A DNA stretch of 55,637 nt from Anaerotalea alkaliphila (GTDB taxonomy: Bacteria > Bacillota > Clostridia > Lachnospirales > Vallitaleaceae), in NCBI RefSeq assembly GCF_010179735.1, contig NZ_JAAEEH010000021.1, positions 1 to 55,637 on the forward strand, in the 5' to 3' direction. Shown here piece by piece: positions 32,299 through 39,870 of the stretch; within the stretch, counting starts at the first letter, position 1; the number at the start of each line of letters is the position of its first letter. The notes under the pieces were generated by a model, which saw only the letters and a program-made list of their open reading frames with translations, ran no database searches and was not told where the DNA came from. A program made the position numbers and the translations under genes.

Positions 32299-33429
32299 TC
32301 ACACGGAATAAAACACCTGTTTTCCGTCCAGCAGCCGGTCTTTTTCCAGCTTTTCCACGTTCATCCTTTGGGGGTTGCCGCTGATGTCCGTCTGGCAATG
32401 GAACCTTCCCCGCCTCTCTTCCGGCTGGTGGAGCGTGTATTCGCCTACGGGTTTGCTGATCGGCTCGTGGTATTCGATCATTTCGTCTTCGCTGTAGAGG
32501 CAGCCGAAGATGGCGTTCAGATAGGTCCTGCCTCCGGAGGAGAATCGGACGTTGTTTGCACGGGCCATGTCCCGGATGCGGATCAGGTCGTCCATCCTCG
32601 TCATCCTGCCTACCGAGGGTTGCAGGTGGTCCACCCCCTTTTCGATGTAGGTTTCGTAGGCATAGGAGAGCCGCATGGATTCCCCGAAGGCGATGGGAAC
32701 CGAAACGCCCATTTCCTTCAGCCTCTTGATCCCGTTCATGTCGTGGGCATGGATGGGTTCCTCCAGCCAGGCCAGCCGGTAGGGTTTCGCCAGTTCCGAG
32801 AACCGGAAGGCCGTCTCCACGTCCCATTTCTGGTTCGCGTCCACGGCGATGCCGATGCCGCCCCCCAGGGCGCTCCGGACCTTTCCAATCCTGTTCAGGT
32901 CCCGCTCCAGGTCGTCGCTTCCCACCTTGAATTTGACGGTGGTGTAGCCCTCCTCCACGTACCGGAGCATGTCCTCCACCAGTTCGTCGTCTTCCAGCAG
33001 GATCGACCCGCCTCCCTTGTAGGCGGCGGCCCAGTCCTTTTCGGCCCCCAGGAACCTGTGGAGCGGCTGTTCCGCCCTCTGGGCCAGGATGTCCAGCATC
33101 ATCAGGTCCACCGTGCCCACATCCACGGCCTGTGCGCTTTGGAAACCGCTGTTCCTGACCTTCCAATAGAGGGAAGTCCTCCAATCGTTGTAGCTTTTCC
33201 TCTCCCCGCTCAAGATCATCGGAAGCATGTCCCTGACGAAGCTCCTCCCAACGGAGAGGTGGGCGCATGCCCCTTCCTCGTCATAAAGCTCGATGCATCC
33301 CTGTTCCGGCGCAAACTTGCCCAAACCGCCCGTCCCGTCCTTGAACAGCTTTGGCAGCGGGATTGGCTTGAAACTGTAGTACACCGCCTTTGTGAACCGG
33401 ATCTTATCCTCAAAATCAAACGCAAACAT
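32299..33429 (-). CDS. Enolase-superfamily enzyme (mandelate racemase/muconate lactonizing type)
   Basis: 376 residues from ATG 33429 (AGGAGGTC just upstream). Capping domain then barrel: KFK at 166-168 (general base), metal ligands D197 (VDANQKWD), E224 (LEEPIHAHD) and E250 (AFGESMR). The later His that pairs with Asp in mandelate racemase is not evident: the strand reads NVRFSSGG. The reaction is probably dehydration or epimerisation of a sugar acid, but the exact substrate cannot be read. First gene of the enolase-tctCBA-cupin operon and divergent from the PrpR-like regulator. Confidence 0.8.
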   Translation of the reverse strand: MFAFDFEDKIRFTKAVYYSFKPIPLPKLFKDGTGGLGKFAPEQGCIELYDEEGACAHLSVGRSFVRDMLPMILSGERKSYNDWRTSLYWKVRNSGFQSAQAVDVGTVDLMMLDILAQRAEQPLHRFLGAEKDWAAAYKGGGSILLEDDELVEDMLRYVEEGYTTVKFKVGSDDLERDLNRIGKVRSALGGGIGIAVDANQKWDVETAFRFSELAKPYRLAWLEEPIHAHDMNGIKRLKEMGVSVPIAFGESMRLSYAYETYIEKGVDHLQPSVGRMTRMDDLIRIRDMARANNVRFSSGGRTYLNAIFGCLYSEDEMIEYHEPISKPVGEYTLHQPEERRGRFHCQTDISGNPQRMNVEKLEKDRLLDGKQVFYSV

Positions 33430-33468
33430 CTTGACCTCCTGTAAACCTTCAGTGTTGACTGCTGGCTT

Positions 33469-33498
33469 GAGTATAGCCATTTTCCCCTTGGACATCAA
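33469..33498 (-). promoter_or_regulatory. Candidate promoter of the enolase-tct operon
   Basis: Minus strand TTGATG (33498-33493), 18-bp spacer, TATACT (33474-33469). No -24/-12 sigma-54 promoter was found in the same gap. Confidence 0.4.
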
Positions 33499-33613
33499 TG
33501 CGTATAATCGCCAAATATGGACGGCTTTTCTATGGATAACCTCCATTCGTTTCATTTTGAAGTCTTTTGATTTCACTTTCATTTCATTCGCGTCCGTTTT
33601 TGAAATGTTTCCA

Positions 33614-33642
33614 TTGATGGATCCGGGATCCGATGCTATAAT
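33614..33642 (+). promoter_or_regulatory. Promoter of the PrpR-like regulator
   Basis: TTGATG (33614-33619), 17-bp spacer, TATAAT (33637-33642) with extended TGC. The spacer contains the palindrome GATCCGGGATC. Confidence 0.75.
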
Positions 33643-33681
33643 TGGTTAAAATGCTGCAAAGCATCCAATCGGGAGGTAAGA

Positions 33682-35592
33682 ATGTCTGGAATCGCAGTGT
33701 TTGTCCCTGACCGGGAAATGCATCTTCACGTGGAAAACCACATCAAAGCTTCAGAGGAGAGCCGGATCGAATTGTTGAAACTCGTGCCCACGGAGGACGT
33801 CCTGGGGGAAGCCCAGACCGCCATCGACCAGGGGACGAACATCTTCATCGCCCGAGGACGGCATGCGGAAATCATCAGGAAGAACACCAACGCCCAAGTC
33901 ATCGACATCGTCATGACCGCGCAGGAGCTGGGGCTGCTGGTCCAAAAAGCCAAGGGCCTCATCGACAGGCCACGCATCACCATCGGCCTTTTCGGCTGGG
34001 GAAACATGTTCTGCGACACGTCCCATTTCGACCAGCTGTTCGGCGTCACGCTGCAACGGTACACCCTGGACATCGACGGGGAGTGGCGCAACATGATCCT
34101 GGATGCGGCAGGCGACCAGCTGGATGTGATCATCGGAAGCAAGTCCGTCATCGATTGCGCCAATCAGATCGACATTCCCGGAATCCGCCTTTCCGGTACA
34201 GGGGAGTCCCTGGACATCGCCCTCAAAGCGGGGGAGGCACTGTACCGGAGGATGGAAATGGAAAAGCACAACCATGCGCAGTTTTCGACGGTCTTGGACA
34301 GCTCCTCCAACGGCATCCTCAAATTGAGCCCCAACGGCAAGATATTGATCATGAACCGGATCATGGAGGACATCCTCGGCCAGAAATCCGATGCGCTTGT
34401 GGGCATGCCCGTCGACCGGTTTTTCACGGAGATCCGCGCGGACAAGGTAGCCGCGGTCCTGGAAGGCACGATCGACAACTACTCCCTGCTTTTGACCTAC
34501 AAGGGGCAGGAGCTGGTGCTGATCGTCGAGCCCATCGTCGTCGACGGCAACATTTCGGGCGCGATCATGACCTTCAACCGGCTGCACCGCCGCAAGGCAA
34601 CCGACCGGTCGGTTAGGGACAAGCACTTCACCAACGGCCATGTGGCCCAAGCGACCTTCGACGTGATCAGCAAGAACATGAAGGGACTGCAGAAGGTCAT
34701 CGAACTGGCGCAGCTGTACGCCTTTTCCTCCAGCCCCATGCTGGTCGAAGCGTTGTCCGGTCCCGAACTGGAAACCATCACCCAGGGCATCCACAACTAC
34801 GGCATGCGAAAAAACGGGCCTTTCCTCGCGGTCAACATGGCCGGCATGACCGAGGACCAGCAGTTCAAGTCGCTGTTCGGGAATCCCCAGACCAAGGACC
34901 CGGGAGCCCTCCTGAGTGCGGACGACGGGACCTTGGTCATCCAGAGCATCGACAAGCTCAGCCTGCCCCTCCAGTACAACCTGATCAAGGCGATCCGCTC
35001 CAAAAGGATTTCACCGGACAACACGCCTTCCAGCGCCAAAATGTTCGACACCCGGATCATCGCCTGCACTTCGAAGAACCTTGGGGAACTGCGCAAGAAC
35101 TTCCTGTTCCGCTCCGACCTGTACTTCACCCTGAACTCCCTGCGCCTGCGCATCCCCAATCTGAAGGACCGGCCGGAGGACGTGGAGCATCTCCTGGACA
35201 CGTATTTCAGGCAGTACATGAAGCAGTATTCCAGATACCACGTCCTGTCGGCGGGAGCCAGGAAGGTCCTTCTGGAATATCCCTGGGAGGGGAACAGCAT
35301 CCAGCTGCAGTCCTTCTGCGAGCGGATGGTCCTGACCGCCCAGCGCCGGACGCTCACAGACGACTATGTCCTTTCCCTGCTGGAGGAGCTCTACGAATCC
35401 AGCTTCACCCTCTACGGAAGCCCTGCGGGGAGCCCGGAAGGCGGCGGCGCAGGGGCGGCGGCCTCCGACCCCCTCCAGGAGCTGATCCACAGGACGCTGA
35501 AGAAGAACGGCGGGAACAGGAAGCTGACCGCCCAAGAGCTGGGGATGAGCACCACCACCCTGTGGCGGAAGATGAAGAAATACGGGATGTGA
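33682..35592 (+). CDS. PrpR-N/PAS/degenerate AAA+/Fis-HTH regulator
   Basis: 636 residues. Residues 1-195 match the PrpR N-terminal sensor domain (QGTNIFIARGRHAEIIRKN, IGLFGWGNMFCDT, DVIIGS). A PAS module follows (about 205-310), then an AAA+ region (about 330-555) and a C-terminal Fis-type HTH (TLKKNGGNRKLTAQELGMST, then TTLWRKMKKYG). In the AAA+ region the Walker A site is replaced by EALSGPELETI and the GAFTGA loop that contacts sigma-54 by GNPQTKDPGALL; the Walker B area (DDGTLVIQSID) is altered. It therefore cannot be a standard sigma-54 activator and probably works as a plain ligand-dependent DNA-binding protein. Divergent from the enolase-tct operon, which it likely controls. Confidence 0.85.
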   Translation: MSGIAVFVPDREMHLHVENHIKASEESRIELLKLVPTEDVLGEAQTAIDQGTNIFIARGRHAEIIRKNTNAQVIDIVMTAQELGLLVQKAKGLIDRPRITIGLFGWGNMFCDTSHFDQLFGVTLQRYTLDIDGEWRNMILDAAGDQLDVIIGSKSVIDCANQIDIPGIRLSGTGESLDIALKAGEALYRRMEMEKHNHAQFSTVLDSSSNGILKLSPNGKILIMNRIMEDILGQKSDALVGMPVDRFFTEIRADKVAAVLEGTIDNYSLLLTYKGQELVLIVEPIVVDGNISGAIMTFNRLHRRKATDRSVRDKHFTNGHVAQATFDVISKNMKGLQKVIELAQLYAFSSSPMLVEALSGPELETITQGIHNYGMRKNGPFLAVNMAGMTEDQQFKSLFGNPQTKDPGALLSADDGTLVIQSIDKLSLPLQYNLIKAIRSKRISPDNTPSSAKMFDTRIIACTSKNLGELRKNFLFRSDLYFTLNSLRLRIPNLKDRPEDVEHLLDTYFRQYMKQYSRYHVLSAGARKVLLEYPWEGNSIQLQSFCERMVLTAQRRTLTDDYVLSLLEELYESSFTLYGSPAGSPEGGGAGAAASDPLQELIHRTLKKNGGNRKLTAQELGMSTTTLWRKMKKYGM

Positions 35593-35596
35593 CGGA

Positions 35597-35650
35597 CCGC
35601 GGGGACGGTTCTTCCGGGCCAGAAATGGTAGGGAAGAACCGTCCCCGCGG
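35597..35650. terminator. Family B double copy B5 forming a terminator hairpin
   Basis: Two family B cores in opposite orientation form 19-bp arms (CCGCGGGGACGGTTCTTCC and complement) around a 16-nt loop. GCCCG and TTTTT follow on the plus strand, so it can terminate the PrpR-like transcript 5 nt after its stop. Confidence 0.85.
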
Positions 35651-35663
35651 CCCGTTTTTGTGG

Positions 35664-35669
35664 TATAAT
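35664..35669 (+). promoter_or_regulatory. Extended -10 promoter of the GerMN gene
   Basis: TGGTATAAT immediately downstream of the terminator; the -35 position falls in the hairpin and has no consensus. Confidence 0.55.
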
Positions 35670-35716
35670 ATCCCTATAGGCAACCCTTCGTTTTGCTTGA
35701 AAAGGAGGTAGATCGC

Positions 35717-36973
35717 ATGCGTACGAGGAAACCAATCCAGAAGGCGGCCGCCTTGGCCCTTGCAACCCTGCTGCTCCTGGCCGTGGGGGCTTCTTCCGTC
35801 TCTTCCAGGGACGGGAGCGAGTCCATCCTGGTCCACCGGAACCTGATCCAGCTGTTCGTGGACGGGCAGAAGGTGGCAGTGGACAACTTCCTGTACAACG
35901 GCACCACCTATGTGCCCATCCGGGTGGTTAGCGAGATGCTGGGCCAGGTGGTGGGCTACAACATCTATGACCAGACGGCGTCCATCACCAAGCCCTCCTT
36001 CGACGTGGAGGACCTGGGGGCCCTGCTGCCCACCCGGCTGGGGACCAGCTGGAACTACAACGGATTCGCCGAGTACGGGCACACCATGATGCTTGCCAGC
36101 ATCCTGGACACCGTGGACGCAAGGACCTACGGCATCACCGGCACGGTCCATGACCCCAGCGGCGGGGAATCCGGACGGGACCTGTCCCTGGAGATGCGCT
36201 ACGTCATCCAAGGGAACGCCCTGGTCCAGGAGAAATCCGAGTCGTCCATGCTGGATTCCAAGTTCGACCGGCTGACCCTGATCCAGACCCCGCTGGTGGC
36301 CGGCACCTACTGGAACGACCCCGTGGTGGACAAGGAAGGCAATTCCACGGTGCTCCAATCCTACATCAAGCGGGTGGAGGTCCTGGGGGACGGCCGCAGG
36401 CAGTTCACGGTCCGCTACGACGACAGGGGCAGCGCCTACTACGAGGAGCGGAAGCTCGTCGAGGGCTTGGGGCTCTACTCCTTCGAGAAGCTTCTGGAAC
36501 TTGCGGACATGTCCTTCCCCGTGGGCTACTACCTCTACAATCCCCAGGACCAGAAGGAAGTGGAGCTCGTCCTCTACTTCCCCGACAGCCAAGGCATGAA
36601 GGTCCATCCGGAGACCAGGAAGGTCACCAGCGACGGATTGAACTTCAACACGGAGCGGATGGCCTTCTGGGCCCTCACCGAGGGTTCCGTGTCCCCCGAG
36701 ACCTACAAGCCCATTCCTGAGGGCACCCAGCTGCTGGGACTCACCGTCGTGGACGGCCTCTGCACGCTGGACCTCTCCCAGGAATTCATCGACAACCACG
36801 GGGGCGGCAGCGCCGGGGAGCTCATGACCCTCTATTCCATCGTCAACACCCTGACCGAATTCCCCCACATCCAAAGCGTCCAGTTCCTGGTGGAAGGCCG
36901 CAGCGACGCAACCCTGGGCAACATCCTGCTGGACGAGCCCCTGGAACGCAGCCAGGACATCATCGGGGAATGA
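35717..36973 (+). CDS. Secreted stalk-domain protein with GerMN domain
   Basis: 418 residues from ATG 35717 (AAGGAGG upstream). Signal peptide (about 1-33); a copper-amine-oxidase-type stalk domain with LIQLFVDGQKVAVDNFLYNG and TYVPIRVVSEMLGQ; a central all-beta region; and a C-terminal GerMN domain (about 320-415, GLTVVDGLCTLDLSQEF, ELMTLYSIVNTLTEFPHI, VQFLVEG). GerMN occurs in GerM and LpqB, which act in spore germination or cell-envelope processes. Monocistronic, between a terminator and a family D element. Confidence 0.8.
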   Translation: MRTRKPIQKAAALALATLLLLAVGASSVSSRDGSESILVHRNLIQLFVDGQKVAVDNFLYNGTTYVPIRVVSEMLGQVVGYNIYDQTASITKPSFDVEDLGALLPTRLGTSWNYNGFAEYGHTMMLASILDTVDARTYGITGTVHDPSGGESGRDLSLEMRYVIQGNALVQEKSESSMLDSKFDRLTLIQTPLVAGTYWNDPVVDKEGNSTVLQSYIKRVEVLGDGRRQFTVRYDDRGSAYYEERKLVEGLGLYSFEKLLELADMSFPVGYYLYNPQDQKEVELVLYFPDSQGMKVHPETRKVTSDGLNFNTERMAFWALTEGSVSPETYKPIPEGTQLLGLTVVDGLCTLDLSQEFIDNHGGGSAGELMTLYSIVNTLTEFPHIQSVQFLVEGRSDATLGNILLDEPLERSQDIIGE

Positions 36974-37009
36974 AGACGGGGACGTTCCCCCTTGAACACC
37001 TCCAAAGCG

Positions 37010-37075
37010 GGCCACAGGCATCCCCCTTCACTTGCGGACGAGCGTCCTAAATCGTTCAGGGGGATGCCTGTGGCC
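37010..37075. repeat. Family D hairpin element, copy D4
   Basis: Perfect 18-bp arms GGCCACAGGCATCCCCCT / complement enclose TCACTTGC-GGAC-GAGC-GTCC-TAAATCGTTC. It is the cleanest copy of the family. Between convergent genes. Confidence 0.9.
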
Positions 37076-37120
37076 GGCAAACCAAAGCGCAAAGGGGGAG
37101 CCTTTCCTCTCATGGAAACA

Positions 37121-37170
37121 AGAAGGTGCCAGGCACCGTGAACGGACGTTCACGGTGCCTGGCACCTTCT
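37121..37170. terminator. Family A repeat A3
   Basis: 24-bp perfect arms with a 2-nt loop. Compared with A1 it has C for T in one arm (CACCGTGAAC) and the matching G for A in the other, i.e. a compensated change. It ends 6 nt before the hydrogenase stop and probably terminates the hydrogenase operon. Confidence 0.85.
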
Positions 37171-37176
37171 CATGCC

Positions 37177-38631
37177 CTACTTCCCCTGGAGACAGCCGAA
37201 GACCCGCACCGCCGCAGCCACGTCCTCCTCCATGGACAGCCGGGCGTACTTGTCCACCTCGTTCTTGTCCTTTTTCCCGTGGGAGAGGGAGGCGGGGCCG
37301 CAGATGCAGCCCCCCTTGCAGGCCATGCCCTCCAGGAAATCGTAGGGGAGCCGGCCCATTTTCCCCAGGGTGAGCATCTTCCCGCATTCCTCCAGGCCGT
37401 CGCAGGCGTAGGCGGCCAGCTCCCGGCCGGGCTCCAGGGTGGCGGCCACGTGGAGGACGGCCTCGGTGACGCCCCCGCTCCGGGCGAAGATCCGGCCGTA
37501 GTAGGAGGCGTTGTCCAGGAGGCCCTCGCCGCATTCCTCCACCCGGATGTCCAGGGCGTCCAGCAGGGCCTGGAGCTCCTCGAAGGTGATCACATGGTCC
37601 ACCGCGTCCCCCAGGGATTCCTGGGCCGCCTCGGCCTTCTTGGCGGTGCAGGGTCCGATGAAGACCACCCGGGCCTGGGGGTCCGTGGACTTGACCAGCC
37701 GCGCCGTGGCCACCATGGGGGAGGCCACCGTGGAGATCCGGTCGGCCAGCTCCGGGAATTCCTTGCGGATATGGTCCACGAAGGCGGGGCAGCAGGAGGT
37801 GGTGACGAAGTCCTTGTGCGCAAGCTCCGAAAGCACCCCCCGGGTCTCCTCCCAGGCCACGATGTCCGCCCCCAGGGCCGCCTCCACCACGCTGTGGAAT
37901 CCCAGCCGGCCGATCCCCTCCACCACCTGCCCGATCTTGGCGTAGGTGAACTGGCTGGAGATGGCGGGGGCGATGACGGCGTACATCCGGGGATACCCCC
38001 CGGGGGCCGCCCGCCGCTTCCCAAGCTCCAGGGCCACCTCCAGGATCTGGGACTTGTCCATGATGGCCCCGAAGGGGCACTGGTAGACGCAGGCCCCGCA
38101 CTGGACGCACTTCTCCTCCAGGATGGAGGCCTTCTTGGTCTCCCCGTCGATGCGGATGGCCCCGGCCTTGCAGGCCCGCATGCAGGGCCGCTGGTTCTCC
38201 CCGATGGCCCCGTAGGGGCAGGCTTCAGCGCACTTCCCGCACTCCCGGCACAGCCCCGGGTCGATGACCGCCTTCTTGTCGATGATCCGGATGGCCCCGA
38301 AGGGGCAGGCGGCCAGGCACTTGTGGGCCAGGCAGCCCCGGCAGGCGTCGGTGACCTTGTACCGGTCCACGGGACAGTCGTCGCAGGCGATGTCGATGAC
38401 CTGGATGTTGTTCTTCCGGTCCCCGTCCCCTCCCAGGGCCAGCTTCACCCGCTCGTTGACGATGGCCCGCTCCTTGTAGATGCAGCAGCGGGTCTCGGCC
38501 TCAGGTCCCTGGATGATCCGCTCCGGGATCGAGGGCAGGTCCCTCTCCAGGGTGCCCTGGAAGGCGGACCGGGCCACCTCCTTCAGGACCTTGTGTTTCA
38601 GCAGCTGCACGTTGTTCTCGAATACCCTCAT
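37177..38631 (-). CDS. [FeFe] hydrogenase, group B-like
   Basis: 484 residues. The N-terminal third holds several [4Fe-4S] sites (CRGCLAHKCLAACP, CRECGKCAEACP, CVQCGACVYQCP). The H-cluster domain has all three signatures: L1 TTSCCPAFVD, L2 GPCTAKKAE and L3 MACKGGCICG, giving the four cluster cysteines and the Cys normally used for proton transfer. The compact size and the L1 variant fit the group B enzymes of fermentative Clostridia, which exchange electrons between ferredoxin and H2. ATG 38631 follows AGAGGTG. It is last in an operon with a sensory hydrogenase and a SpoIIE-type phosphatase. Confidence 0.85.
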   Translation of the reverse strand: MRVFENNVQLLKHKVLKEVARSAFQGTLERDLPSIPERIIQGPEAETRCCIYKERAIVNERVKLALGGDGDRKNNIQVIDIACDDCPVDRYKVTDACRGCLAHKCLAACPFGAIRIIDKKAVIDPGLCRECGKCAEACPYGAIGENQRPCMRACKAGAIRIDGETKKASILEEKCVQCGACVYQCPFGAIMDKSQILEVALELGKRRAAPGGYPRMYAVIAPAISSQFTYAKIGQVVEGIGRLGFHSVVEAALGADIVAWEETRGVLSELAHKDFVTTSCCPAFVDHIRKEFPELADRISTVASPMVATARLVKSTDPQARVVFIGPCTAKKAEAAQESLGDAVDHVITFEELQALLDALDIRVEECGEGLLDNASYYGRIFARSGGVTEAVLHVAATLEPGRELAAYACDGLEECGKMLTLGKMGRLPYDFLEGMACKGGCICGPASLSHGKKDKNEVDKYARLSMEEDVAAAVRVFGCLQGK

Positions 38632-38697
38632 TTGAACACCTCTTTTTCCATTTCCATTTCAATGGGGTTGCGGATCCGGGGACTGCGGATGGAAGCC

Positions 38698-39870
38698 CTA
38701 CAGGTAGGAGACCTCCACCTTTTTCCCCAGGGCCTGGAGTTCCCGGACGATCTCCCTGATGATCCGCAGCTTGATGTGCAGGTCGATGGGCAGGTCCGGG
38801 CTCTGGTGGGCGGGGTTCACCGCCCTCCCCACCCACATCCTCAGGTGGGTGCACTCCTCCAGCAGCATGTGGGCCAGCAGGGTGGAGCCGTTCCACTCCC
38901 GGGCCAGGATGTCCTCCCCGTCCCGAAAGCGCGCCTCCCGGCAGAGCCGGATGAGCTCCAGGGTCTTCTGGAGGGTCAGGACCCCCTCGGTGACCAGGTC
39001 GAAGCCCTCCAGCCGGGCGAAGGGGGGCACCTCCGGGGTCATGGAATCCAGCTGGACGTCCAGGGTCCTCCCCAGGGCCCGGGACACGATGTTGGCGGAG
39101 GTGCCTCCGCAGATGACCTTCCGCCCCTTGGCCGCAAGCAGCTCCCGGACCAACTCCGGATCCCGGTCCGGGTCCCTGGGGGGGCCGGTGAACAGGTTCA
39201 CCGTCTCCTTGTCCCGGACTTTCAGGGTGAGTATGGTGGTGTCGTCCCCCGGCTGGTCGCCGTACAAGTTGTTGCAGACGCCGAGGAAATCGGTGGCGAT
39301 GCTGTCGGCGGTCTTTTTCACCCGGTTCAGCTCCAGAAGGTAGAGGTTGATCTCCTCCCAGGTCCAGCCCAGGTTCAGCAGGGCCCCCACCCCCGCGTGG
39401 ACCGCCCCGTCGCTGACCACGCTGACCATGTCCCCCCGCTTGAGCTTGAAGCGGCTCTCATGGATGGTCTTCCCGTGGACCAGCTTCTCCGTCTTCTCCA
39501 GGGGGAGGATGAAGCCGTCCCGGTAGACCAGGACCGGCGGGTTGTCGTATTCCACGATGTAGGTCTGCAGGTCCCGGTCCACCTGGAGTATGGTGAAGGT
39601 GGAGTAGGCCAGCTTCCGGACCTGGCATTCGGGGAGGGTGTTCATGATGGTGTCCACCGTCTCCTCGATGTCGGCCCCCTCCCGGAGCATGGTCACGGCG
39701 ATCTTGGAGGTGAGTGTGGCCAGGATGTTGGCCTTCACCCCGCTGCCCAGGCCGTCGCTGAGCACGGCGATGATCCGGTCCCCCCGGTCGATGACCTCCA
39801 CATGGTCCCCGCAGAGCTCCTCCCCCTTCTTGTTGATGCTCCGGGTTGCGATGTCAACGAAGGTTTCCAT
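38698..39870 (-). CDS. SpoIIE-type PP2C serine phosphatase
   Basis: 390 residues. The PP2C/SpoIIE core spans about residues 1-215 with the metal-binding signatures GDHVEV (near 21), AVLSDGLGSGVKANILA and GDMVSVVSDG, and ends with GDDTTILTLKV. The C-terminal ~170 residues are a separate mixed domain without a clear family. Such phosphatases act on phospho-Ser of anti-anti-sigma-type partners. Its start overlaps the sensory hydrogenase stop by 17 nt, so the two are coupled. It is the expected output module for that sensor. Confidence 0.85.
   Translation of the reverse strand: METFVDIATRSINKKGEELCGDHVEVIDRGDRIIAVLSDGLGSGVKANILATLTSKIAVTMLREGADIEETVDTIMNTLPECQVRKLAYSTFTILQVDRDLQTYIVEYDNPPVLVYRDGFILPLEKTEKLVHGKTIHESRFKLKRGDMVSVVSDGAVHAGVGALLNLGWTWEEINLYLLELNRVKKTADSIATDFLGVCNNLYGDQPGDDTTILTLKVRDKETVNLFTGPPRDPDRDPELVRELLAAKGRKVICGGTSANIVSRALGRTLDVQLDSMTPEVPPFARLEGFDLVTEGVLTLQKTLELIRLCREARFRDGEDILAREWNGSTLLAHMLLEECTHLRMWVGRAVNPAHQSPDLPIDLHIKLRIIREIVRELQALGKKVEVSYL

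Noticed and set aside
33430-33681. Sigma-54 (-24/-12) promoter near the PrpR-like regulator
   Set aside because: No TGGCAC-N5-TTGC pattern on either strand; sigma-A-type boxes are found instead.
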